64,000 bases of DNA from Arcicella rigui (GTDB lineage: Bacteria > Bacteroidota > Bacteroidia > Cytophagales > Spirosomataceae), in NCBI RefSeq assembly GCF_034929435.1, contig NZ_JAYFUM010000027.1, forward strand, positions 1 to 64,000, in the 5' to 3' direction. This document shows positions 7,591 to 15,337 of the stretch, one piece after another; position 1 is the first letter of the stretch; every line of letters begins with the position of its first letter. The position numbers and the translations under genes were made by a program. The notes beneath the pieces were generated by a model that saw only the letters and a program-made list of their open reading frames with translations, was not told the origin of the DNA and did no database searches.

Positions 7591-9708
7591 TTAATAGAAT
7601 TTAGCTCTGTTATCAACAATTTTAGCATTTTCTTTGATAGCTTCGTTGATATAGAAAGAAGTTCTTTGTGCTGCTAACATTTTAGCAGAATTCTTATAGA
7701 TAGTCAAATCTGCAATTGCTGGAGCAGGAGTAGATTTGATAGTTTCCATAATAAACACACCGCCTTCACCTTTGAATGGTTTAGATCTTTTACCTACTTT
7801 CAACCCAAATGCTTTACCTAAAGCTGTTGGGTCTGCACCAGCACTTGTTAAAACACCTTGAGCTAAAGTAATGTCATTCGCTGTTTCAACCAATGCACCT
7901 GCACCATATTTTTGTGCAATTTGCTCTAAAGTACCAGAAATACCTGCTAATTTTTCAGTGATTTTCTCTGCTTTCAAATCAGCTCTAACACCTGCTGTTA
8001 ATTCTTCTCTGAAATCATCAATTTTCACATTCTCAGCATCAGTACTTGCTGTCAATAAAGCTACAATATATTGGTTGTCGTTTTGGAATACTTTAGATAC
8101 ATCACCGATACTTCTTTCGTCGTCAAATGCCCAACGAACAATTTCACGAGCATTCTGTAAGTTATTGAAGCTTGTTGAACCTTCTAAAATTTTATCGGCA
8201 CGAAGCATTAATAAAGATTTGTCTTTTTTCAAACTTGCTTCAAACTCAGCCTTCGACTGATTGTCTGCTGCAAAAGCATCTGCTTTACGCAATACTTCGT
8301 CCATCGTAGATTGACTTGGCGAAATAGTACGGTTGATAGCAGCCAATTTGTAACGAGTGTTTGTTTTAGCTTCTGTTACTTTTACTACGTGGAAACCGAA
8401 ATCTGTTTCAACAATACTTGGTAAAAGACCTGTTCCTGAGAATCCAAAAACGGCGTTCTCGAAAGGTTTCACCATGCCACCATTATTTTTGAAGTAACCT
8501 AAATCTCCACCTTGTTGTGCAGTACCATCTGAACCAAATTGTTGAGCCATTGCTTCAAAGCTTGCACCACCTTTGATTTGAGCTAAAATACTTTCAGCAC
8601 GTTTACGAGCAGTAGCACGTACAGAATCAGAAGCACCTTTAGGAGCATTTACCAAAATGTGGCTTGCACGAATGGTATATAATGAATCTTTTTGAATACC
8701 ACCATACTTATAGATTGAATACGACATTCCGTTTTTGAATGGCCCGTAGATACCGCCAGGAGTCATATTTCCTAATTGACCTTTTACATCTTCTGGAATT
8801 TCAGCTAAAGTAGCGTAATAAGGAGTTTTGATGTCCGAATTCATCATAGCAAAAGCTGAATCATTTTTAGCAACTGCTAATTCTTTCGCCAAACGCTTTA
8901 AATCGTTGTAGAAAGAAGCTGTATCCAATTTTGAAGGAATAATTGGGAACGTCACATACTGAATAGAACGAGTGTCTTGTCCTTTGAACATCTCTTTGTG
9001 AGCGTTCAAATAGTCAGCCAATTGATTATCTGTAACTGCAATAGATGAATCAGGCATTGAATAAAAAGGAACATACAAATAACGAACGCTCGCTTTAGCT
9101 GTTTGAGCATTGTATTCTTTCTGAGCTTCAACATTCGTTGTATAAGTTGATAACTTCAAAAGGTTTTCGTACTTGCTTCTCAAACGGTCTTGGCTCAATG
9201 ATTTTTCAAAATTCACCCATGCTTGTTGTTGTGAAGCAGGAAGTGTTTTGAAGTTTTTCAAAAACTGAATTACATAGTTTTTGTCGAACTGTCCAGTCTG
9301 AGGATTTGAAAATTGCTGACGAACAGAAGGGTGAATATTGTTACCTTGTACCATATCCACTAATTCTTCTGGAGAAACTGCAAGCCCAAGAGCTTCGTAC
9401 TCTTTGCCATAAGCAAAGTCTAAAACGTATTGATTCCACACCTGGTCACGAATCATAGATAATTCTTGCTCACTTGGGCCACGTCCTGACTGCTGTGTGT
9501 ATTGTTGTGAAATTTCTTCAACTTTTGATTGGAAATCTTGGTATTTAATTTTCTCTCCTCCGATTTCACCCACTACATCTTTAGAGCCTCCGAAGAAACT
9601 TGAACGCCCCTGAAAAAGGTCTGAACCGATAAGGAAGAGAATTAAACTGATGGCGATTGCCCCCGCCGCAATCCCCGACTTTTCTCTGATTTTGGTAATT
9701 AATGCCAT
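7591..9708 (-). CDS. PpiD/SurA-like periplasmic peptidyl-prolyl isomerase
   Basis: The 705-residue protein is anchored by one N-terminal helix (about 13-32, AAGAIAISLILFLIGSDLF) after a short cytoplasmic MALITKIREKSG. A SurA_N-type chaperone region follows (EIGGEKIKYQDFQSKVEE to about 200). One parvulin rotamase domain lies around 345-445 (RASHILVNAP, GGDLGYFKNNGGMVKPFENA, FGFHVVKVTE). The remainder is a long C-terminal chaperone-like region. PpiD-type proteins help outer-membrane proteins fold after Sec export. Bacteroidota homologues keep this size and single rotamase domain. It is a single-gene unit with its own terminator. Confidence 0.92.
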   Translation of the reverse strand: MALITKIREKSGIAAGAIAISLILFLIGSDLFQGRSSFFGGSKDVVGEIGGEKIKYQDFQSKVEEISQQYTQQSGRGPSEQELSMIRDQVWNQYVLDFAYGKEYEALGLAVSPEELVDMVQGNNIHPSVRQQFSNPQTGQFDKNYVIQFLKNFKTLPASQQQAWVNFEKSLSQDRLRSKYENLLKLSTYTTNVEAQKEYNAQTAKASVRYLYVPFYSMPDSSIAVTDNQLADYLNAHKEMFKGQDTRSIQYVTFPIIPSKLDTASFYNDLKRLAKELAVAKNDSAFAMMNSDIKTPYYATLAEIPEDVKGQLGNMTPGGIYGPFKNGMSYSIYKYGGIQKDSLYTIRASHILVNAPKGASDSVRATARKRAESILAQIKGGASFEAMAQQFGSDGTAQQGGDLGYFKNNGGMVKPFENAVFGFSGTGLLPSIVETDFGFHVVKVTEAKTNTRYKLAAINRTISPSQSTMDEVLRKADAFAADNQSKAEFEASLKKDKSLLMLRADKILEGSTSFNNLQNAREIVRWAFDDERSIGDVSKVFQNDNQYIVALLTASTDAENVKIDDFREELTAGVRADLKAEKITEKLAGISGTLEQIAQKYGAGALVETANDITLAQGVLTSAGADPTALGKAFGLKVGKRSKPFKGEGGVFIMETIKSTPAPAIADLTIYKNSAKMLAAQRTSFYINEAIKENAKIVDNRAKFY

Positions 9709-10177
9709 TTTGAAATATTAAGTTATTGATTTTCGCTATCTATCAGCTCCAAAGCATAAAAGACAAGGTTTTTGATAAAGATGATACTGTTTGCTAATCT
9801 TCTGATAAATTCATGAGAACCCAAAAGAAACGCAAAATAATTACTTTCTTGGTTAATATCAAAATGTGAATAATTCTTAACGATGGAAGAAAAATCATAA
9901 ATTATAGAAAGAACTCTGCCTCAAGTTGCTAAAAAAGCCCTTTTTAGTGTTTTTCGTTAGTCAAATTTTTCCTATAAGTATTTGATATTCATTGTACTTA
10001 TATCTCAGTTGCAAGGTTGGTACAATTTATTATTCTCGTATAGTTTAATACTTGTTGAATTATAATTTTTTATAAATTTTGTTCAAATATTGTTACTTAT
10101 TACTTGTTTCACAGTCTTTTATAAAATATATGTGTTGATTTTAGTGAAGAAAGCCTAAGCATTGTTTTTCATTGGTT
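9709..10177. other. 469-bp gap between divergent genes
   Basis: Very AT-rich DNA separating the leftward foldase gene from the rightward 70-residue ORF. It must hold both promoters. I see no convincing TTG-N20-TAnnTTTG pair, no RNA gene and no repeat. A weak AAAAAAGCCCTTTTTAG element near 9930 is too short to call a terminator. Confidence 0.5.
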
Positions 10178-10390
10178 ATGAAAGATGTTGATTACATTCT
10201 GTTATTAAAGCATTTTCGGGGCGAAACTACCGATGACGAAAACGCTATGATTGTAGTATGGAAAGAACAAAATGTAGTAAATTCTCTCACCTACAAGCGA
10301 CAATTCCATCTTTTTCAACATACAGAAGAAACAAAAATTTGGAAAAATATACTCTCTAAGATTACGAAAGAAGATTCACTTCAAAATTAA
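10178..10390 (+). CDS. 70-residue protein resembling the N-terminus of FecR-type anti-sigma factors
   Basis: ATG at 10178 is preferred over the upstream in-frame TTG. The sequence DYILLLKHFRGETTDDENAMIVVWKEQN resembles the N-terminal FecR module (helical, glycine-glutamate turn, then a W-containing helix) that binds an ECF sigma factor. The protein ends where FecR proteins normally continue into a membrane span and a periplasmic domain. No sigma gene is adjacent. It may be a remnant or a stand-alone sigma-binding peptide. Confidence 0.55.
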   Translation: MKDVDYILLLKHFRGETTDDENAMIVVWKEQNVVNSLTYKRQFHLFQHTEETKIWKNILSKITKEDSLQN

Positions 10391-10482
10391 AAGCTACAAT
10401 TTGCCTCCTTTGCTTTTGTTTCTTGTCAATAATCCTATTAACTTATTGATGTTTTTATCTTTTCAATCATAAATTATTCATT

Positions 10483-10965
10483 ATGAAAATCCGCTTATTA
10501 CTCATCTTATTTTCTATGCTTTGTATCAATAAAGCTTTTTCACAAAACATTACCAGCCCCGAAGAACAAACACAAATCAAACAAGTAATTACGGAAGAAG
10601 CCAAGTATTTTTACAACAAAAATCTTGAAAAATGGAGTACTTTCTATCGCCAAACACCTCAAACCTATTGGGCAATTGCTGAGAAAGATTTTTCTGGACA
10701 AGCAGAAACTTGGGATAAAATTCTTCAATTAGTCGGTAATCATTTTAGTCAAAACCCAAAAGCGATAAAGGCTACTTTCAAAAGAGAAAATTATACTTTC
10801 AGAAAAGTAAATCCAACTTATATCTGGGTGACATTCGACCAAACACGGAGTACAGACAACAAGAAATTTACAAGCAAAGAATTAAGAATCGTAGAATTAA
10901 TAAAAGGTGAATGGAAAATTGTAAACCGCACAGGTTTTAGTATCAATTCTGAGAATTTGAAGTAA
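10483..10965 (+). CDS. Exported NTF2/SnoaL-like protein
   Basis: A 160-residue protein with a signal peptide (MKIRLLLILFSMLCINKAFSQ, cleavage after about residue 20). The mature part shows the cone-fold NTF2-like pattern: a long first helix (QIKQVITEEAKYFYNKNLEKW), a central tryptophan-rich loop and a final strand ELIKGEWKIVNRTGF. Many such Bacteroidota proteins are annotated DUF4440 or nuclear transport factor 2 family. No catalytic residue can be named; ligand and function are unknown. Confidence 0.7.
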   Translation: MKIRLLLILFSMLCINKAFSQNITSPEEQTQIKQVITEEAKYFYNKNLEKWSTFYRQTPQTYWAIAEKDFSGQAETWDKILQLVGNHFSQNPKAIKATFKRENYTFRKVNPTYIWVTFDQTRSTDNKKFTSKELRIVELIKGEWKIVNRTGFSINSENLK

Positions 10966-10971
10966 ATAAAA

Positions 10972-10998
10972 ACTGTAATACGAGTTTCCAACTCGTAG
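10972..10998. repeat. CTGTAATACGAGTT hairpin, first copy
   Basis: ACTGTAATACGAGTTTCCAACTCGTAG contains a 7-bp stem (ACGAGTT/AACTCGT). A near-copy lies at 11384-11408, on the other side of the VOC gene. Confidence 0.6.
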
Positions 10999-11004
10999 AA
11001 ACCC

Positions 11005-11382
11005 ATGAAACTAAAACTAACTTCCATCATCATTTTTGTTCAAAGCATAGAAGTACTGAAAGACTTTTATGTAGGTATTTTGGCATTGGAAATCGTTGAA
11101 GAATACGGTAACAATTGGTTACTCTTAAAAGCAGGGGATTGTCAAATCGGATTGCATAAAATAGGAGAACAATATTTAGAGGAAAATCAAGAAGCTTTCA
11201 AATTTGATAACAATACCAAAGTTGTTTTTGAAGTTGATGAAGACCTTTATGCGTTGAGAGAGCAATTAATTGCCCAAGAAGTAACATTGGACGAAGTAAA
11301 GACTTTTGATAATTACGACTATTTTCTCTGTGATGGAGAAGACCCAGAAGGAAATGTATTTCAATTAAAGCAGAAAAAATAA
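11005..11382 (+). CDS. VOC family (glyoxalase/bleomycin resistance-like) protein
   Basis: 125 residues, one VOC fold of two beta-alpha-beta-beta-beta modules: SIIIFVQSIEVLKDFYVGILALEIVEEYGNNWLLLKAGDCQIGLH, then KVVFEVDEDLYALREQLIAQ and the closing signature CDGEDPEGNVFQLKQ. The glutamate-containing DPEGN motif is typical of metal-binding VOC enzymes (dioxygenases, glyoxalases, fosfomycin or bleomycin resistance proteins). The substrate cannot be told. It is flanked on both sides by the CTGTAA-hairpin repeat. Confidence 0.85.
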   Translation: MKLKLTSIIIFVQSIEVLKDFYVGILALEIVEEYGNNWLLLKAGDCQIGLHKIGEQYLEENQEAFKFDNNTKVVFEVDEDLYALREQLIAQEVTLDEVKTFDNYDYFLCDGEDPEGNVFQLKQKK

Positions 11383-11383
11383 A

Positions 11384-11408
11384 TCTGTAACACGAGTTTT
11401 CAACTCGA
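11384..11408. repeat. CTGTAACACGAGTT hairpin, second copy
   Basis: CTGTAACACGAGTTTTCAACTCG, nearly identical to 10972-10998. It starts 2 bp after the VOC stop and is followed by an A-rich stretch, so any terminator function would be weak in the + direction. Confidence 0.6.
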
Positions 11409-11444
11409 AAAAAATAAATCTATCATTTTATAACCTCAATATCT

Positions 11445-11951
11445 ATGAAATTAGCCTTTATTCCAACCTTATGTATTTGTCTATTCCTAACATTTTGTAC
11501 AAAAGCACAGTCATTAAACAAAAACCAAGTCGGAGTAGAATTCGCTGGAAACAATGTTATTTACAGCCTTTACTATCAAAACAACATTCCGATAAAGAAA
11601 CATTACTTAGGACTAAAGTTTGGTATTACTCCATACTTTCCGGGTTATAGTAGTGCCGTAAATGGGGAAATAAATACAACATTAGGAAGTACAAACAGAT
11701 GGTTTCTGGGGTCAGGTTATACTCGTATTAAGATTGATGAAAACCATTTTGATCATGGCGGAGTTAGAGCTGACAATGATATTCCACTTCAATTATTAAT
11801 GCCTCAGATTGGCTACCAAGTTTTGACAAGAAATCAACAAAACTTTTGGAGATTCAGTATGATTGTACCTATTCAGGTAAGTGCTAAAGGGAGTACAGAA
11901 TTGGTTGTACCAGTGTGGGGTTCAATTTCATTTGGCTGGATTTTTAATTAG
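11445..11951 (+). CDS. Exported protein, possible small outer-membrane barrel
   Basis: 168 residues with a signal peptide (LCICLFLTFCTKAQS, cleavage after about residue 22). The mature sequence alternates hydrophobic and polar residues with many glycines and tyrosines (NNVIYSLYYQNNIPIKKHYLGLKFGI) and ends in an aromatic strand (VWGSISFGWIFN). This suggests an 8-stranded outer-membrane barrel, but no named family is recognised. Confidence 0.65.
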   Translation: MKLAFIPTLCICLFLTFCTKAQSLNKNQVGVEFAGNNVIYSLYYQNNIPIKKHYLGLKFGITPYFPGYSSAVNGEINTTLGSTNRWFLGSGYTRIKIDENHFDHGGVRADNDIPLQLLMPQIGYQVLTRNQQNFWRFSMIVPIQVSAKGSTELVVPVWGSISFGWIFN

Positions 11952-11978
11952 GCTTTTACTGTTAATTTGTTACAAAAA

Positions 11979-12004
11979 GTAAACGGGATAAAATCCCGTT
12001 TTAC
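11979..12004. terminator. Bidirectional terminator between convergent genes
   Basis: AAACGGGAT, loop AAA, ATCCCGTTT: a 9-bp perfect stem, U-rich on the + strand. It overlaps the stop codon of the leftward GNAT gene (12001-12003) and serves the rightward gene ending at 11951. Confidence 0.85.
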
Positions 12005-12438
12005 AATTGTTTTTTCATTTTCCAATGAGGAATTTCTCCGAAAAGTAAATACGATTCTGCATAGATTTCGTAGCCGATGGCTTTATAAAATTCAAGGGCA
12101 TTGATACGGGCATCCAGAATGATTTCTGTTAAACCTTTTTCTTTTCCTAAATCTTCCAGATATTTCATCAGAAACTTCCCTACTCCTTTTCCTTGTGCAT
12201 TGTTGGCAACTGCCACGCAGCGTACTTGTCCTTGTGTAGCCGAATTCATTTGCAAACGAGCAACGCCCAATAACTCATCGGTATCGGCATCCACCGCCAT
12301 TACGTGATGAGCTTGGTCTTCGTCGGGCAGTACTTCACTTCCTTTTTTTTGATGCCACGGTTCACGCAAAATCGTGAAGCGTAAATCATAATATTTTTCC
12401 CATTCTTGGGCTGTATTGGGTATTTTAGCGATAAGCAT
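12001..12438 (-). CDS. GNAT family N-acetyltransferase
   Basis: 145 residues covering one GNAT domain. Motif A, the acetyl-CoA pyrophosphate loop, is VRCVAVANNAQGKGVGKFLM, with the QGKGVG turn. Motif B is EIILDARINALEFYKAIGYE. The N-terminal WEKYYDLRFTILREPWHQKKG is typical of small-molecule acetyltransferases of the ElaA-like type. The acceptor is unknown. The region upstream of the start is the 140-bp tandem repeat array, so the promoter must lie within or beyond it. Confidence 0.88.
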   Translation of the reverse strand: MLIAKIPNTAQEWEKYYDLRFTILREPWHQKKGSEVLPDEDQAHHVMAVDADTDELLGVARLQMNSATQGQVRCVAVANNAQGKGVGKFLMKYLEDLGKEKGLTEIILDARINALEFYKAIGYEIYAESYLLFGEIPHWKMKKQL

Positions 12439-12440
12439 TT

Positions 12441-13011
12441 TTTAGCTTTAAGCTTCGAGCGATGAGCTTTGAGCTTGTTTTTAAGTTTAAGTTGTTAATC
12501 AAAACATTTCACTAAAAGCATTGAGTGATTTAAATTTTTACATTGAACTACGCAAAAGCTATTTTGTAATTAAAAAGCTTTTAAGCTTTAAGCTTCGAGC
12601 GATGAGCTTTGAGCTTGTCTTTAAGTTTAAGTTGTTAATCAAAACATTTCACTAAAAGCATTGAGTGATTTAAATTTTTACATTGAACTACGCAAAAGCT
12701 GTTTTGTAATTAAAAAGCTTTTAAGCTTTAAGCTTCGAGCGATGAGCTTTGAGCTTGTTTTTTAAGTTTAAGTTGTTAATCAAAACATTTCACTAAAAGC
12801 ATTGAGTGATTTAAATTTTTACATTGAACTACGCAAAAGCTATTTTGTAATTAAAAGCTTAAAGCTCATTGCTCAAAGCTTTTAAGCTTTTAAGCTTCGA
12901 GCTTGTTTTTAAGTTTAAGTTGTTAATCAAAACATTTCACTAAAAGCATTGAGTGATTTAAATTTTTACATTGAACTACGAGCTTAAAGCTCATTGCTCA
13001 AAGCTTCTAAG
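12441..13011. repeat. 140-bp tandem repeat array (three copies and a partial fourth)
   Basis: Anchoring on AGCTTCGAGC gives 12451, 12591 and 12731: an exact 140-bp period. The copies differ by single changes (TTTT/TCTT, CTATTTT/CTGTTTT, one extra T). A fourth, shortened copy begins near 12890. Each unit joins an AGCTTTAAGCTTCGAGC word tract to about 100 bp of unique sequence (core ACATTTCACTAAAAGCATTG). The last 40 bp are the inverted form of the word tract and run into the stop codon of the lipoprotein gene at 13012. No ORF spans the unit. Confidence 0.92.
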
Positions 13012-13797
13012 CTACAATTCTGTTACCTCAGCAGCTACGCCCAACTCTTTAAAAAGTCTTTGCCAATAAGCCGAAATTGCAGGATTATTGAGTTTTCTGG
13101 AAGCAGTTGGCTCAAATGGTTTAGCAATATAGATTTTTGCCATATTGATATTGGGTAAAGTACTTTGCAGTTTGTCGGCATCTTCTCTGGCCCAACCAAC
13201 CGCCGAAGCATCATCAACAGGAGGATTTTTATGAAAATCACGGCGATTGGCGGTAGTCATACTTTCAACCATATCCGAAAGAAAATATGCTTTTACTTGA
13301 AAACCTTTGCCGATAGCATTGTCAATTATAGGCAAAGCAGCCAAAATATCAGTACTATTTTTACTTGAAGAAGTATTCTGTGCCGTAAGTTGACTACTTA
13401 CAATTTTCTTAAAAACAGCCTTTTCTTTATTGAGGTCGATATTAAATTCTGTTTGTTTAGCCTCTGCATCCGTCGCACTTGCTCCTTCCAAATCCTCCAT
13501 TTCGGTACGAGCCATTAGTTCTGACACTTTGGCTTGACCTGTATTTTCATGAATAAAATATACTTCTATTTTATCGCCTTTTGCCTTGATATTTTCATCA
13601 ATTAATTGGTTAATAATTCGAGTATATTTTTCATTGATAAATTTTTTATTGACATTCACACTCACCGATTTATCAATAAAAATCATCGAACAAGTATTCG
13701 TGATTGTGTTAGCGTTTTCGTACTTGGTAGCTGGACTTGAACAGGAAAAGAGAATTGCACAAAAAGAGAAGAAAAAATAATGAATGTTATTTTTCAT
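13012..13797 (-). CDS. Lipoprotein with a von Willebrand A-like domain
   Basis: 261 residues. The signal ends in the lipobox ILFSC (Cys19). The mature protein begins with SMIFIDKSVSVN, a MIDAS-type DxSxS at Asp42, Ser44 and Ser46. A helix-rich region follows, then VKAYFLSDMVESM, which fits the later Asp of a metal-dependent adhesion site. The fold is therefore probably vWA-like, a ligand- or partner-binding domain outside the inner membrane. No neighbour hints at a partner. The stop codon abuts an AGCTTTGAGC word tract. Confidence 0.7.
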   Translation of the reverse strand: MKNNIHYFFFSFCAILFSCSSPATKYENANTITNTCSMIFIDKSVSVNVNKKFINEKYTRIINQLIDENIKAKGDKIEVYFIHENTGQAKVSELMARTEMEDLEGASATDAEAKQTEFNIDLNKEKAVFKKIVSSQLTAQNTSSSKNSTDILAALPIIDNAIGKGFQVKAYFLSDMVESMTTANRRDFHKNPPVDDASAVGWAREDADKLQSTLPNINMAKIYIAKPFEPTASRKLNNPAISAYWQRLFKELGVAAEVTEL

Positions 13798-13979
13798 TGT
13801 TATTAGGGTTAAATTTCAGCGTTTTGAATTGATAAAAGCTTGATTTGTTGATTGCTAATTAAAACATTTGCAAAATAATCAGATTTGCTTTAGAATCCAT
13901 CATTCGCACAAACTTATCCTTTATCAATATGTTATTATCTTTGACGCATTATTCAGTTTTGAATTAATTCAGATAACAC

Positions 13980-14144
13980 ATGAACAAAAATCAAAAAATA
14001 TTTCGCTGGGTTTTTATCATTTTTACCCTCATTATGGCAGGTTTGGCAATACAAATGGCAATGAGTACAACTGCTCCGTGGAACAAGAAAAAGCATAAAA
14101 CCAACATCGAAATCGGGAGCGACACAAGATTATTTTTATTCTAA
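13980..14144 (+). CDS. Small single-helix membrane protein, 54 residues
   Basis: ATG at 13980 opens a 54-codon frame starting MNKNQKIFRW. One transmembrane helix (about 10-29, VFIIFTLIMAGLAIQMAM) follows a positively charged N-terminus and is followed by a lysine-rich tail (WNKKKHKTN). A strong bidirectional terminator begins at the stop, which supports a real transcription unit. Function unknown; the size suits a regulatory or accessory membrane peptide. Confidence 0.6.
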   Translation: MNKNQKIFRWVFIIFTLIMAGLAIQMAMSTTAPWNKKKHKTNIEIGSDTRLFLF

Positions 14145-14190
14145 AACAAAAAGACTTTCCAAGTTAAACTCGGAAAGTCTTTTTTGTTTT
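14143..14190. terminator. Bidirectional terminator
   Basis: AAAAAGACTTTCC, 11-nt loop, GGAAAGTCTTTTT, extended by AAAAC/GTTTT. It lies between the rightward 54-residue gene and the leftward tyrA, with U-tracts both ways. Confidence 0.9.
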
Positions 14191-14200
14191 AGATAACTTT

Positions 14201-15049
14201 TTACTTATTCAAAATTCGTTTAATATCATTGGCTTGCGTAAGATATTCGCCAAACTTCTCGTAGCTTCCAGAAAGCATTAAACCTTTGAAGGTCAACAAA
14301 GTAGTAATATAAGAATCGAGTACATCGATGATATTTTCTTGGTTTTGTCGGAAAATCGGAATCCAAGTATCTGGACTCGACTTTGCCAAACGTACTGTTG
14401 ATTCAAAACCTGTACTTGCTAAATTAAAAATACTCTCTTCATCTTTCTCTTTCGCTAAAACCGTTGAAGCCAAAGCGAAAGAACAAATATGTGAAATGTG
14501 CGAAATATAAGCCGTATGAATATCGTGTGCGACAGAATCTAAATAAGTAATTCTCATTTTCAAACCTTCGATATACATTTTCTTGATTAATTCTACCAAT
14601 TCAGGTTTTGAATCTTCAATATCACAAAGTACACAGTTTTTACCATCAAAAAGATGACGAATGGCAGCTTCTGGCCCAGAAAATTCTGTTCCAGCCATTG
14701 GGTGAGTCGCCACAAAATTGCCTCTGTTTGGATGATTTTTCACCGCTTCTATTACTGCTTTTTTGGTAGAACCTACTTCAATTACTACTTGGCTTTCAGT
14801 AATCTGATTCAATACTTCTGGCAATAAAGTCAACAAAGCATCTACTGGCACAGCCAAAATAATAATATCCGATTGTTTTACAGCATCTTGTAAAAGAGCC
14901 ACACGGTCGATAAGCTTTAATTCTAAAGCCTTAATAATATGTTCGGTTTTGTTATCGACACCAATCACCGTATCAGCAAAACCGTTTTCCTTTAAACTCA
15001 AAGCCATTGAACCACCAATCAGCCCAAGTCCAACTACTGAAATAATCAT
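14201..15049 (-). CDS. tyrA: Prephenate dehydrogenase
   Basis: 282 residues. The N-terminal Rossmann domain opens with VVGLGLIGGS (GxGxxG at 7-12) and continues VIGVDNKTEHI with the adenosine-ribose acidic residue. The catalytic region contains FVATHPMAGTEFSGPEAA and, near 180, HDIHTAYISHISH, whose first His matches the TyrA active site. There is no ACT domain, so allosteric control by tyrosine may be limited. It oxidatively decarboxylates prephenate to 4-hydroxyphenylpyruvate. The upstream aminotransferase on the same strand fits as the next enzyme, and its leader carries a tyrosine attenuator that probably governs both. Confidence 0.93.
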   Translation of the reverse strand: MIISVVGLGLIGGSMALSLKENGFADTVIGVDNKTEHIIKALELKLIDRVALLQDAVKQSDIIILAVPVDALLTLLPEVLNQITESQVVIEVGSTKKAVIEAVKNHPNRGNFVATHPMAGTEFSGPEAAIRHLFDGKNCVLCDIEDSKPELVELIKKMYIEGLKMRITYLDSVAHDIHTAYISHISHICSFALASTVLAKEKDEESIFNLASTGFESTVRLAKSSPDTWIPIFRQNQENIIDVLDSYITTLLTFKGLMLSGSYEKFGEYLTQANDIKRILNK

Positions 15050-15055
15050 AATTTT

Positions 15056-15337
15056 GTATTTGGCTTTGAGCTTTAAGCTTTGAGCAATGAGCCTTGAGCT
15101 ATCGGCTTTGAGCCTTTATTTTTAAAATTCTTTTTTATAATCTTTTATTCTAAAAGCTTTCAAGTAATTTCTCTACTACTTCTTACATCTTGTATCTCAA
15201 AATCCTAAAGTCTTATATCCTTCAATCCTAAAATCTCAAGTCTTGTATCTTTTGTCTTGCTTCTCATATCTTCAATCTCAAAAGTCTCAAGTCTTATATC
15301 TTGCGTCTTGCTTCTTTAATCTAAAAGTCTTACAGTC
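15056..15337. repeat. Word tracts between aminotransferase and tyrA
   Basis: From 15060 to 15116 the + strand reads variants of GAGCTTTAAGCTTTGAGC. From 15180 to 15330 it reads reiterated CTTATATCTTG, TCTCAAGTC and CAATCTCAAAA words, and at 15340-15357 the inverted AGCTCATCACTCAAAGCT. The two AGCT tracts are complementary across the gap. No ORF and no clean terminator is present, so read-through from the aminotransferase into tyrA is plausible. Confidence 0.75.

Noticed and set aside
13868..14098. 76-codon frame overlapping the small membrane protein
   Set aside because: It is in another frame and lacks hydrophobic or domain pattern; the 54-codon frame at 13980 has a helix and a terminator.
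15180..15337. CTTATATCTTG words as a protein-coding repeat
   Set aside because: All frames contain stops or low-complexity codons without a start; only a 62-codon shadow frame exists.
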